64,000 nucleotides of DNA from Atrina japonica. Taxonomy: Eukaryota; Mollusca; Bivalvia; Pterioida; Pinnidae. Positions 34,840-46,596 of this stretch are shown here, in pieces. The notes under the pieces were generated by a model that did not search any database, was not told the origin of the DNA, and was given only the letters and a program-made list of their open reading frames with translations. The DNA lies in NCBI GenBank assembly GCA_030159075.1, contig BROG01000026.1:2145001-2209000 (forward strand). Direction: 5' to 3'. Each line of letters opens with the position of its first letter. Positions within the stretch are counted from its first letter, which is position 1. The translations under genes and the position numbers were made by a program.

Positions 34840-36170
34840 GTATTATATTATTTTATATCAGATATTGTTGAGTGTAGTGACAAGAGTGGGCCAATATTGT
34901 TAATTTGATTTTCTGTGTTGTTGTATATATGTGAGTGAAGTAAGTGATAATTGATGGGTGAATTGGTAATTTTCTGGCCTTGGTATTCTGTTTCACTGGG
35001 TATATAGTGTCCCTATGAGATATTAATTGTGAAATGGCAATATCTAAGGCTGAATCATATGTATAATTGTGTATTATGTATGTTATGAGATCATAAATGG
35101 GTGGAGTGAGGCTGGGTATAATATGTTCATATGAAATCATTGTTAGGTGGGGTGGCAATTTATTTATCCTGATATCTTGTACGGCTAGGTATAATATGTT
35201 CATATGAAGTCATTGTTAGGTTGAATGGCAATTTATTTATTCTGTAAGGCTGGCTATAATATGTTCATATGAAGTCATTGTTAGGTTGAATGGCAATTTA
35301 TTTATTCTGTAAGGCTGGCTATAATATGTTCATTGAAGTACGGCTGAATGGTATTTATTCTGTAAGGCTGGCTATAATATGTTCATATGAAGTCATTGTT
35401 AGGTTGAATGGCAATTTATTTATTCTGTAAAGCTGGCTATAATATGTTCATATGAAGTCATTGTTAGGTTGAATGGCAATTTATTTATTCTGTAAGGCTG
35501 GCTATAATATGTTCATATGAAGTCATTGTTAGGTTGAATGGCAATTTATTTATTCTGTAAAGCTGGCTATAATATGTTCATATGAAGTCATTGTTAGGTT
35601 GAATGGCAATTTATTTATTCTGTAAGGCTGGCTATAATATGTTCATATGAAGTCATTGTTAGGTTGAATGGCAATTTATTTATTCTGTAAGGCTGGCTAT
35701 AATATGTTCATATGATATCATTGTTAGGTGAGATGGCAGTTTATTTATTCTGTAAAGCTGGGTATAATATGTTCATATGACATATTGATTAATGAATGGC
35801 CCTGAAATTTTGTTAGCTTAAAGCTTGTTTTAAAGGAAATATGGATTAGTGAAAGGGGGAGAGGGCAATATATCGGCTGTAATATTCTTTATAGTTGCAT
35901 ATCTTTTTTATATTTTAGATATTGTCGAATGGATGGGCAATATTTTAGCCCTGGGATTCTGTAGAGCTGGGTATTATGTGTAAATATAAGATACACAGTT
36001 TATATGTGATATTGATAGAAGGGCAATATTGAGATATGTTTAAATGAAATAGATTTTCCCCTAATATTCTGTTTCTGCATATATATTTTTTTTAGACAAA
36101 TGGGAATGAAATGGCAATATATTGGCCCTATGAACTGTGTAGGAGTGTACATGTATGTGCTTGTAATATG
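34840..36170 (+). repeat. 65-bp array with homogeneous core and degenerate flanks
   Basis: The core 35190-35780 has about nine near-identical 65-bp units (GGCTATAATATGTTCATATG, AAGTCATTGTTAGG, TTGAATGGCAATTTATTTATT, CTGTAAGGCT). On both sides the sequence keeps the order TATTGTT..GGCAATAT..TATTCTGT..GCTGGGTAT in diverged form, suggesting an older array rehomogenised in its middle. Confidence 0.85.
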
Positions 36171-36193
36171 ATTGGTATTGTTTTTCTGTTTAG

Positions 36194-36307
36194 CCAGGTA
36201 TGTGTCAACAAAATATGTTGATGAGCATGATAAATATATTAAGTCTGGCTACTATCAGCAAGTAGCCATTGCCAACAAGCAGAATACAGAGCTACAATAT
36301 AGTTCAT
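36194..36307 (+). CDS. Candidate phase-neutral cassette exon in the large LIM-gene intron
   Basis: A pyrimidine-rich acceptor (TTTTTCTGTTTAG) precedes an open stretch of exactly 114 bp that begins with two bases completing a codon and ends one base into the next. This matches the phase of the exons on both sides, so it could be included or skipped without a frame change. Composition is protein-like (RYVSTKYVDEHDKYIKSGYY, then QQVAIANKQNTELQYSS). The donor (TCAT|GTACAG) is weak and its GTA is the very edge of a TA-flanked MITE. No homology is recognised. It could be a chance ORF left between a degenerate 65-bp array and the MITE. Confidence 0.22.
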
Positions 36308-36308
36308 G

Positions 36309-36390
36309 TACAGTGGAACCTGTCGTGAGAGACCACCCCATCTGTCACTCAAATGTGGCAGATAAAGACAGGTGGTCTCATAAAAGAGGT

Positions 36391-36447
<57 letters not shown>

Positions 36448-36538
36448 GAGATTTTATTCAAAGGATTGTAATAAGTGAGTGGTTCTCAGAATGTGGTCTC
36501 ACCAAGAAAAGTGATCTATCAAGACAGGTTTCACAGTA
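36309..36538 (+). mobile_element. TACAGTGGAACCTG-family MITE containing a 56-base poly-G run
   Basis: Complete termini: TACAGTGGAACCTGTCGTG and GACAGGTTTCACAGTA. Interior motifs TGTCACTCAAATGTGGCAG and GGTGGTCTCATAAAAGAGGT match the family. Positions 36391-36446 are G only, replacing part of the middle. Confidence 0.85.
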
Positions 36539-37377
36539 TTCAATTTAAAAATGAAAGACTGAGGCACCTGAAGGTGGACTGAATAATGAGAATTTACATT
36601 AGGAAGTTAAATCATCAGGAAAACAAAATTTCCCTGTTGGGAGCCTATCCAGCATCCCTGTGTACATATTCTGTATCACTTACATGTATATAACAATAAT
36701 GTGCTTGTTTCATATAGTGTTTAAGCTGAATTTTTCTGTACATAACTGGAATTTTAAGGAGCAATTTATATTTTAGATATCTAGGGATTTAAGTTATTCT
36801 CTGTGGTTGGTTTTTATAGAAAGTGCTTCTTGATCATAGTTGATGTATTTTCGATGAATTTCATACAATCCAAAATACGTTGGAGTTCAGGTAAGTCTGA
36901 TTAGGTATGATAGATATCATGGTATATTAATGGTCGAAAAAAAAAATGGTTGGAGATTAATGGTTCCATTTAGGTATGGTTATGAAAGGGAGGAAGCCTA
37001 TTAAGAAAAAGTGAGGGAAAGTATCTGTAAGAAGAGATCCAAACAAGTGAAGTTTGAAAGCTCTTAGGGCAGTGAAACTGATCACAACTGATGCGAGATT
37101 GACAACACACAGTAAACAATGTGATGAAATGAATTGCTGTGTGTTGTTCATGGAGAATTGATAACTGAGATATCAATCTTTTGAATTTATGTATAGTTTT
37201 CCTTGTCTACAAAGGCTGCTGAAGACAACAGTTGCCCTAATGCATATATTTTGTTGTTCCTTGTGTTAGGACTAGTTTATAAGTGCATAGCAGAAATCCC
37301 TGAGGGTAATTCTGGGCTTTTACAAGTTGTCAAGTTTCTAGAAAACTATTGACTGTCCCATTCCCAAAACTACCGAT

Positions 37378-37571
37378 ATGGTGAACTTTGTCTAAAGACC
37401 ACATCGCTTAGGAGACCACCTCATTTAAGAGACCACATCACATTTAAAACCATATTTTTTGAATTAATACAAGAATATAGTATACCATACCCTCAATTAA
37501 GAAACCACCTCACTAATCAGACCAATCTGAGTCAGTCAGTTTGGTGGTTTTAATTGCATCAGATTCACTGT
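37378..37571 (+). mobile_element. MITE of the CTAATCAGACCAC subfamily
   Basis: Contains TCTAAAGACCACATCGCTTA, AGGAGACCACCTC, CACTAATCAGACCAATCTGA, GTCAGTCAGTTTGGTGG, ending TTCACTGTA. Relatives at 46597-46843 and 62820-63175. Confidence 0.7.
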
Positions 37572-38048
37572 ATATGTTTTCATGTTAACTTACCTGAGCC
37601 TAGAAAACTATCTAGTTTTTCTGATTTGAAGTTGTCTGATTTTGTCAGTGTTGTCAACATTATTCTTGTTTTATATCATTGCTGTTTTACACCATTATAT
37701 TTGAAAAATTTTCGGGCATATAAAAGTTTATATAACATATATATGTTTTCATGTTAACTTACCTGAGCCTAGAAAACTATCTAGTTTTTCTGATTTGAAG
37801 TTGTCTGATTTTGTCATGTTGTCTTATTCTTGAGCTGTTTTACACCATTATATTTGAAAAATTTTCGGGCATATAAAAGTTTATATAACATATATATGTT
37901 TTCATGTTAACTTACCTGAGCCTAGAAAACTATCTAGTTTTTCTGATTTGAAGTTGTCTGATTTTGTCAGTGTTGTCAACATTATTCTTGTTTTATATCA
38001 TTGCTGTTTTACACCATTATATTTGAAAAATTTTCGGGCATATAAAGG
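37571..38048 (+). repeat. ~165-bp tandem repeat, three copies
   Basis: ATGTTTTCATGTTAACTTAC through TTTTCGGGCATATAAA occurs three times, starting near 37575, 37744 and 37907. The second copy has short internal deletions. Confidence 0.95.
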
Positions 38049-38162
38049 TTTGCCAGTTTTTAACCGCAGAGGTGACAAACTGGTTACAATATTCCTGGGA
38101 AAAGACCGTTTGCAGGGATCTAGTTATAGAATGTTAGAATCATAATTGATTTCTCTATTTCT

Positions 38163-38465
38163 ATGGTTGTTGTTTTACATACAGCCAATTTTTTATTCAT
38201 TTATATTAAGATGTCATTGGCTTTAGTTTGGCCTGTGCTATGGACTGATGCCAATGCAGAGAGGGTTCTTTTACGTGCCATGGCTTCTGCCACACGGGAC
38301 CTCGGTCTCATCCCAAAGACCTCTGACTGTCACTTCATATACCGAGTGTTTGGCAAAGGAAGAGTCACTACCATTTTTAAAGTCTTTGGTATGACCAGGT
38401 CCTGGAATTGAGCCCCGGACCTTCCACTTCCAAGCTGAACACTTTACCACTAGACCACTATAAGT
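38163..38465 (-). mobile_element. tRNA-derived SINE, minus strand, near full length
   Basis: The minus strand begins AGTGGTCTAGTGGTAAAGTG (A box) and has GGGGCTCAATTCC (B box). The body includes GAGGTCCCGTGTGGCAGAAG and the tail (TGTAAAACAACAA) is at the left on +. A second fragment in + orientation follows to about 38610. Confidence 0.82.
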
Positions 38466-38882
38466 GCATACAAAGTGAAAGTCGCAGGTCTCTCGGATGA
38501 GACATTGATGTCAGTCCATAGTATCAGTAAAAACATTATGGCATTTCGCCTATTGCTGGTGATACCTCCATGTAGATAAAAAAAATTCCTGATGGGATGT
38601 AAAACAACAATTAAAAAAACTGGGAAACTTTCTCACATAATCAACTTAGGTTTGAGTAGGGCTAAATCCTATCCTATCTAGATCAGAGAGATGTTATGGT
38701 TTAAAGTATGATGATTTAAAAACACTCAGAATAGCCCACTAAGAGTCATTAAAAGATTATCTACATTTGATATTCGTGACTGTCATTATTACTCAAAATT
38801 ATTTCCTCTTTTCCAAAAACCTAATTGAATTGTGTTCTGAGAATAATCAATGTGGTGACGTAGTCAGTGGACAGTCATGCCA

Positions 38883-38968
38883 TTAACTCACCCCTAAAGA
38901 CACATTTATACTGGTCTAAGTGATTGATTTACAGAAGGGTCTATTTTTTTCAGGGGCTGTTAAGTTAA
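38883..38968 (+). repeat. TTAACTC...AGTTAA dispersed repeat
   Basis: TTAACTCACCCCTAAAGACA ... ATTGATTTACAGAAGGGTC ... CAGGGGCTGTTAAGTTAA. Confidence 0.8.
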
Positions 38969-39194
38969 GTAGTGATGATTGTCAATCACTGATATATATA
39001 ATTTGCGGAAGTTTTTTTTTTGTCTGTGCCTGTATCAATGCTATGATTTATGATTGAAAATATTCAACATTTGTATTTGTCATAAGTCACTGAAAATGAA
39101 AGTAAAACATTAAGAGTACATGTATTCAGATTATTTTAGTTCCAAAGTTATTTAAATAATGAACTATTTATCACAATATTTGTAATTATCTGTG

Positions 39195-39350
39195 TACATT
39201 ATTATACATTATCTGTGTACCTACGTTATCTGTGTACCTAAATTATCTTTGTACCTACATTATCTGCATATCTACATTATCTGCGTACCTATGTTATCTG
39301 TGTACCTGTGCTATCTGCTTTCCTATGTTATCCGTGCACCTACATTATTA
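39195..39350 (+). repeat. 17-bp minisatellite interrupted by dispersed element B
   Basis: TTATCTGTGTACCTACA-type units, about nine copies. The motif resumes as CTGTGTACCTTTAG at about 40830, after the element. Confidence 0.88.
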
Positions 39351-40829
39351 GGTCACCTGAGCAAAGCTCAGGGTAACCTATTGCGATGACGTGTTTTGTC
39401 TGTCGTCATCTGTAGTGTGTTGTTAACTTTTAGACATTTTTTACTTCTTCTCAATAATCAATGGACAAATTTCAACCAAACTTGGCATATAACATCCCCA
39501 TTTGAAGCCACATAAAGTTTGCCAATGAGAAGGAGCTAGGACCCATAGGGGCTTCAAAAGGGGCCAAAAAGGACCAAAACTTGATACATCTTTAAAACAT
39601 CTTCTTCTCAGGAACCAGTGATCAGATGACTTTCAAATTTTGTAATCTATCTATAACCAAGCCATTAGGGGCTCTTTAGTAATGCAGGATACAATTGTAT
39701 AACAAATTGTTTAATGACTCAAAACTAATCAACATTTTATATACAAAGATATATGAGTAAGTTGTTGTTAATTATCTAAGGATCATTTTGATAAACTTTC
39801 AAGGTCATAAGGTCAAGGTCACAGAAACCTAAGCAAATGGAAAAATTTTTTTGGGGGGGTAAAATTTTCAACATTTTTGACTACTTCTCCAGAACCACAG
39901 GGTCAATTTGAAACAAACTTGACAAAAAGTAAAACCATGTAAAGCCACATAAAGTTTGCAGATGAAAAAGGTCTAGGACCAAACATGGCTACCAAGGCTA
40001 TAAATAGAATGAATGAGTCAGCAGATATTTTTGATTTAATACATGTATCTCTAAAATTATCAAACCTAGAAAAAAAAGCATTACCTTAAAATGAGCAGCT
40101 TGCAAAACTCTACAAATATTTTAATTTGTTGGAAATTGTTGGGTCAACCCTTATGTGAGTTACTTCCCCTTTTTTGTGGATTTTTCATGTTTTCAGAAGT
40201 TTTTTGACATTATCTTGAAAAGTATCATAGGTAGAGTTAAATAAAGAGAAGCAAAAATATTCAGCAAGCAAATATCTATAAATAAATCAATAGGTCTGAA
40301 ATTGTCAGGTTGCCTCTTATGAGAGTTATTTCCCCTGTTGAGTAAATTTCTCATGTTTTATCTTGAAAAGTATAATAAATACAGGGAAAGTTCAGCATGC
40401 AATGATTTACAAAAAAGTCAACAAGCCGAAATTGCCAGGTCGACTCTTATGGGAGTTATTTTTGCTTTTTAGTAATTTTCTCATGTTTTGGACAGTTTTT
40501 TCTTATTATCTTGAAAAGTATAATAGATTGAGAGAAATTGTAAGAAGCAAAACTGTTCAGCACACAAAGATCAACAAAAAAGTTAAAAGGACCCAAATTA
40601 TCAGGTCTCCCATTATGGGAGTTATTTGCCTTTTAAGATGATTATTCATGTTTTGGACTATTTCTTTCGGTTATCTTGAAATATCAGATACAGTAAAAGC
40701 AAAAGAAGCAGAAATGTTCAGCATGCAAAGATCTACAAGAAAGTCAACAGGGCAGTTCTTTTCATGTCAGTCTTATGGGAGCTAATTATGTTGTACTCAG
40801 GGATCATCAAGGCCCATCGAGCCTCTTGT
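39351..40829 (+). mobile_element. 1.48-kb dispersed element B
   Basis: Starts GGTCACCTGAGCAAAGCTCA plus GGGTAACCTATTGCGATGAC and ends AAGGCCCATCGAGCCTCTTGT, the same terminal types as 19078-20735. From about 40085 to 40770 it has five diverged ~130-bp repeats (TTATGGGAGTTATTT, CTCATGTTTTGGAC, TTATCTTGAAAAGTATAATA). No intact coding capacity. Confidence 0.72.
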
Positions 40830-41169
40830 CTGTGTACCTTTAGATGTACCAAGGTAAAGTGGCACACCCGGGTAGAGTCAAAACCAAAACAATACCAAAA
40901 ATAGGTTGTACAGAAAAAAAACATGCTCCATGCTTTACTGAATCTCTACTTTTCTGATGACAAGTGGCTTGTCATCCCTGTTATGATTTGATTTAGACTT
41001 GTGTTTGTAGACATGTGCCAATTTACCTTGGTAGATCTGTTCATTAGCTGTTGTTATACAGTTAACTGATGTGGTTTTAATTTAATACTTCTAGTTTATG
41101 TATGTAGTATAGATCATAGATGTTGGAGGTGTGGCAGTTGTCACACAGGATTTCCTTCTTCACTGAAAA

Positions 41170-42812
41170 AGGTAACACTTATCAGTCATTATGGTTATGT
41201 ATCAGTATAAACATAACCAGAGTTGCTTATCAGAGGTGTAGATTATGGCCATGTATCAATATAGACGTAACCAGAGTTGGTTATCAGAGGTGTAGATTAT
41301 GGCCATGTATCAAAATAGACATAACCAGAATTGGTTATCAGAGGTGTAGGTTATGGCCATGTATCAATATAGATGTAACCAGAGTTGGTTATCAGAGGTG
41401 TAGGTTATGGCCATGTATCAATATAGACGTAACCAGAGTTGGTTATCAGAGGTGTAGGTTATGGCCATGTATCAAAATAGACATAACCAGAGTTGGTTAT
41501 CAGAGGTGTAGATTATGGCCATGCATCAATATAGACATAACCAGAGTTGGTTATCAGAGGTGTAGGTTATGGCCATGAATCAATATAGACATAACCAGAG
41601 TTGGTTATCAGAGGTATAGGTTATGGCCATGTATCAATATATACGTAACCAGAGTTGGTTATCAGAGGTGTAGGTTATGGCCATGCATCAATATAGACAT
41701 AACCAGAGTTGGTTATCAGAGGTGTAGATTATGGCCATGTATCAATATAGACATAATCAGAGTTGGTTATCAGAGGTGTAGGTTATGGCCATGCATCAAT
41801 ATAGACATAAACAGAGTTGGTTATCAGAGGTGTAGATTATGGCCATGCATCAATATAGACATAAACAGAGTTGGTTATCAGAGGTGTAGATTATGGCCAT
41901 GCATCAATATAGACATAACCAGAGTTGGTTATCAGAGGTGTAGGTTATGGCCATGCATCAATATAGACATAACCAGAGTTGGTTATCAGAGGTGTAGATT
42001 ATGGCCATGTATCAATATAGACATAATCAGAGTTGGTTATCAGAGGTGTAGGTTATGGCCATGTATCAATATAGACATAACCAGAGTTGGTTATCAGAGG
42101 TGTAGGTTATGGCCATGTATCAATATAGACGTAACCAGAGTTGGTTATCAGAGGTGTAGGTTATGGCCATGTATCAAAATAGACATAACCAGAGTTGGTT
42201 ATCAGAGGTGTAGATTATGGCCATGTATCAATATAGACATAACCAGAGTTGGTTATCAGAGGTGTAGGTTATGGCCATGCATCAATATAGACATAACCAG
42301 AGTTGGTTATCAGAGGTGTAGGTTATGGCCATGCATCAATATAGACATAACCAGAGTTGGTTATCAGAGGTGTAGGTTATGGCCATGCATCAATATAGAC
42401 ATAACCAGAGTTGCTTATCAGAGGTGTAGATTATGGCCATGTATCAATATAGACATAAACAGAGTTGGTTATCAGAGGTGTAGATTATGGCCATGTATCA
42501 ATATAGACATAACCAGAGTTGGTTATCAGAGGTGTAGGTTATGGCCATGTATCAATATAGACATAACAGAGTTGTTTTCAGAGGTGTAGGTTATGGCCAT
42601 GTATCAATATAGACATAACCAGAGTTGGTTATCAGAGGTGTAGGTTATGGCCATGTATCAATATAGACATAACCAGAGTTGGTTATCAGAGGTGTAGGTT
42701 ATGGCCATGTATCAATATAGACATAATCAGAGTTGGTTATCAGAGGTGTAGGTTATTGCCATGTATCAATATAGACATAAACAGAGTTGGTTATCAGAGG
42801 TGTAGATTATGG
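41170..42812 (+). repeat. 54-bp minisatellite, about 30 copies
   Basis: Unit GGTTATGGCCATGTATCAAT plus ATAGACATAACCAGAGTTGG plus TTATCAGAGGTGTA, very uniform. Single-base variants (GTATCA/GCATCA, GACATAA/GACGTAA, GATTATGG/GGTTATGG) could be used for allele coding. 54 is a multiple of three, so the 150-codon frame at its start is not evidence of a gene. Confidence 0.97.
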
Positions 42813-42829
42813 ATAATTTAACAGTTGTT

Positions 42830-43190
42830 TTTTGTGGTTGTAGTGTATAGGTTATACAAGGACCACATTTTGCCAATTGTACAGAAGTCAAACATAAACG
42901 TGACTGACAAATTGCAAAATATTTTCATCATTAATAAAATATTCATTTTTTATCCTGAAAATTCGATACTTTTTGTTTCTAATCAATTTGAGAGCCAACA
43001 TATGAAAACTTTGTTTCTTGAGAAAATCAGAGTCATAAATTTAGTTTTAGGCATTGTCTGTAACGTTAATACCGTTGAATCATGGGAAGGAACACAGATC
43101 AGAGCAGATACCATTGTGGCCACAGTCAGACACGTTAACAATGGTGGATAGGTCGGTCTAACTGGCCTATTCCACTGAATGGTAAGCAGC
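42830..43190 (+). other. Non-repeat spacer between the 54-bp and 60-bp arrays
   Basis: About 330 bases with an open frame on + (42825-43151) and one on - but no clear splice sites. It begins with a decayed 60-bp unit (GTAGTGTATAGGTTATACAA), so the arrays share an ancestry or border. Confidence 0.5.
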
Positions 43191-43194
43191 ACAG

Positions 43195-44165
43195 AGGGAT
43201 AGATTATGGATAATTACAGTTGGTTATTGTGATAGGAGTGTATAGGTTTATACAGAGTGGTAGATTATGGATAATTACAGTTGGTTATTGTGGTAGGAGT
43301 GTATAGGTTATACAAAGGGGAAAATTATGGATAATTACAGTTGGTTATTGTGGTAGGAGTGTATAGGTTACACAGAAGGGTAGATTATGGATAATTACAG
43401 TTGGTTATTGTGGTAGGAGTATATAGGTTATACAGAAGGATAGATTATGGATAATTACAGTTGGGTATTGTGGTAGGAGTGTATAGGCTATACTGAGGGT
43501 AAGATTCTGGATAATTACAGTTGGTTATTGTGGTAGGAGTGTATAGGTTATACAGATGGGTAGATTATGGATAATTGTGGTTGGTTATTGTGGTAGGAGT
43601 GTATAGGTTACACAGAGGGGTAGATTATGGATAATTACATATGGTTATTGTGGTAGGGGTATATAGGTTACACAGAGGGATAGATTCTGGATAATTACAG
43701 TTGGTTATTGTGGTAGGAGTGTATAGGTTACACAGAAGGGTAGATTATGGATAATTGCAGTTGGTTATTGTGGTAGGAGTGTATAGGTTATACAGAGGGG
43801 TAGATTCTGGATAATTACAGTTGGGTGTTGTGGTAGGAGTGTATAGGCTATACTGAGGGTAAGATTTTGGATAATTACAGGTGGTTATTGTGGTAGAAGT
43901 GTATAGGTTATACAGAGGGGTAGAGTATGGATTATTACAGGTGGTTATTGTGGTAGGAGTGTATAGGTCACACAGAGGGGTAAATTATGGATAATTACAG
44001 TTGGTTATTGTGGTTGGAATATACAGGTTATACAGATGGTTAAATTATGGATGGTTACAGATGGTTATTGTGGTAGGGTAAGAGTGTATTTGTTATACAG
44101 GGGGGTAAATTATGGATAATTACAGTTGTCTGGAGTGTATAGGTTATACAGAGTTGTAGATTTGG
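43195..44165 (+). repeat. 60-bp minisatellite, about 16 copies
   Basis: Unit TAGATTATGGATAATTACAG plus TTGGTTATTGTGGTAGGAGT plus GTATAGGTTATACAGAGGGG, exactly 60 bp over most of its length, fading after 44040. Confidence 0.96.
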
Positions 44166-44169
44166 GATA

Positions 44170-45350
44170 AATAATAACTATTGGTTCTTGTGGTTGTTGT
44201 AGATTATATGCCCCACTGGTAACAGGCCAGTCCAAATAAGTCTGTAGGGGGGAATTTGTTAATGAATGTACAAATAGATTGAAGATGCTGATATTGTTGT
44301 TCACAATTTTCACTCAAACTTTGTAGTTTTTATAACAAAATTTGCTATGTTTTGTAGTTTAAGGCTATATGCTCCGTATTCACCTGCATATGGTATTTTG
44401 AAATGTAATGTTTGAAAAATATGTCTTTATTCATACTCTTAGTGACTTAAGTACCAAAATTGAAGATTTCACCCCAAAATAATGGTTTTTAAAAGGAAGT
44501 CAGCTTGGCACTGTATCTTGATCAATGTATACCTGCTTTTATGAAGAAATGAACAATTTAGCCATAATACGCCTAAAAATTCCTAAGCAAACTATGTTAA
44601 TCAGAGTTTGAATTTAACGCACACAATGTTCTTCACAACCTCATTCTGTCCTTGAAAATTTTTGCTATTATATTTTTTCGTGCAATATCTTATGGTTTAA
44701 TTTTCTCATCTAGACTTCCCATATTAGGTATAGGTATACATCTTGAAAAGATAAACTACCTGCCTTGTTTTAGTGTTTCTCTCCCATTCCCTCATCTAGG
44801 CTTGCAATATTTAGTTCGGACATGCTTCTTGGGTAGATGCATGTTTTTGTCAATTTATACAGCTTGGTGATATGCCCCATCTGGGGGACTATTAATTCTA
44901 TGAATTAGCCCCGTTTCTGTCAGTATGACTTCATCAGTTGACCAGATCTAAATATTGGTAGATTTCAAATTCGGAATGGAAAAAGTGATATAATTCTTAG
45001 GAGAACTAGGTTAATCAGGGATTTGGTTTCATATGTATATAATGTAGCCAATCTGATCCTATCCTTGTAAATTTTACTATTATAGTAAAGCTTGATTATT
45101 TGTAGATATCTGTCAAGTCATTCAAATTTGAATTTTGTAAAATCTGTTGACATGGAGTGTTAGTTTCCCATTCCTGACCTACTTTTTTGGAATGCTTTAC
45201 TGTTGTATGAAAAGCATCTTATTCCCACTTCCTGCCGCTAGACTTTGCTAGTATAACCATGTTTCCTGTTTCAGTTTCCATACAATGTAATAGTGTATAG
45301 TGTCGACAGTCATTTCAGTGATAACTAGAATTAATGCCTGTACCCCAGGT
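44170..45350. other. Intronic, nothing recognised
   Basis: A+T-rich unique-looking sequence; no splice-supported exon found. Confidence 0.4.
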
Positions 45351-45351
45351 G

Positions 45352-45595
45352 ATTACAGCATCACGCTTTAAACCATGAGGTCTCTCACTTCTGGTCAATG
45401 CAGGTTCGATCCCCGCTGGAACTTAAGTTGATTTTTGTGAGAATGTTTGATAGTTTACATGTAGAAGGTCATATGTTGTTCTCAGGAACATTGCAACTGG
45501 GTTCTCTACTCCAACATTAAAAATTTGAAACTGTCATAAAGCTGAAAAATTGTTAATGTTGGCATAAAACACTATTTATAAAAGAAAACATTCAA
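45352..45595 (+). mobile_element. tRNA-derived SINE, plus strand
   Basis: GATTACAGCATCACGCTTTA (A-box region) and GGTTCGATCCCCGCTGGAAC (B box), body TGTTCTCAGGAACATTGCAA, 3' end AAATTGTTAATGTTGGCATA plus AAACAC. Its 3' part recurs near 57100-57185. Confidence 0.78.
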
Positions 45596-46058
45596 AAGAG
45601 CTATATCAATGATAGTTTTTCCCTCCCATCAGGGGTCCCCCGTGGCATAGTATATGTCTATCAAGATTAAGTGGTATATCTAGGCTCTGTGAGAAACCCA
45701 AACAAAAGTGTTCTTTTAAAAAAAAATAGGGGTGTGTTGGTAAAACATTTTGCCATGCTTAGATTCCATGTAGCTGTAATATTTTTGTACCAACAAGTAG
45801 TCTGCTCCCTCTAGTATGATCTGACTTAGACTGGTTGTGTTTGTAAACATGACGCATTGTGCCACTTCATCTATAGTAGGAATGAAGTGATCTATGCCAC
45901 AGAAGAGATATCTCCTATTACACTTCTGTTATGAAAATGATCTTTCGTGAAATTAAATACTCATGAATAAGTTCCTTTCAGAAACATGAATTTTTCTCCC
46001 CATGAAATTAAACAGCCATACAGTAAAGGCTATATTGTTACTATTGACCGAGGTCGTT

Positions 46059-46267
46059 TAACTCATTGACCCCTTAGCCAGTTTTGGACTCATCCATTAC
46101 AATGAATGGTAAAGTTCACTGTCAAAATTCAGTAGTGCATAATGTAGAATCCAAGTTTCAAAATGATTTTACATTCAGTATTAACTTGTTCACCTCAGAA
46201 TTTTGACAATGGACTTTATGGTCACTGATTCAGGTGAGTCTAAATGTGACCACAGGAGTTGATGATA
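46059..46267. repeat. Dispersed repeat, partner of 17155-17315
   Basis: TTAACTCATTGACCCCTTAG ... GTTCACTGTCAAAATTCAG ... TTTTACATTCAGTATTAACT, then a TTAACTC-type end (GTGACCACAGGAGTTGATG). Confidence 0.7.
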
Positions 46268-46596
46268 TAAATCTACCCCCAATCAGTAGCATTTAAGGCC
46301 TTTTACAATTGTATGATGATTGGAAAAAAAAAAAACGTTTCAACATTCAGATTCTGACATTTTATGGAAGATGGGTTCTGTTGTACGTTCAATTGTGATA
46401 TTTGACACATAAGTACTTGAAGGATTTCCTGTAGGAACTATAAGTCATTGACCTTGTGACTTCAACAGTGGGTTTTGATGCTAAAAATGATCTAACATTG
46501 ACATTGACCCCCATCTATACATTGTACTGTCAATCACAAATATCATGTGAAAACTCTATTTGATCCCGTATTCATCTTTTCAGACATATTGGCTAT

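Noticed and set aside
36391..36446. Poly-glycine peptide from the G run
   Set aside because: Homopolymer inside a MITE, not a coding tract.
41120..41578. 152-codon repeat-protein-like frame
   Set aside because: Direct reading of the 54-bp array, no independent coding signal, and the frame breaks as soon as a unit has an indel.
42825..43151. 108-codon frame between two arrays
   Set aside because: Starts in a repeat remnant, has no clear donor or acceptor, and a second frame is open on the other strand. Left as spacer.
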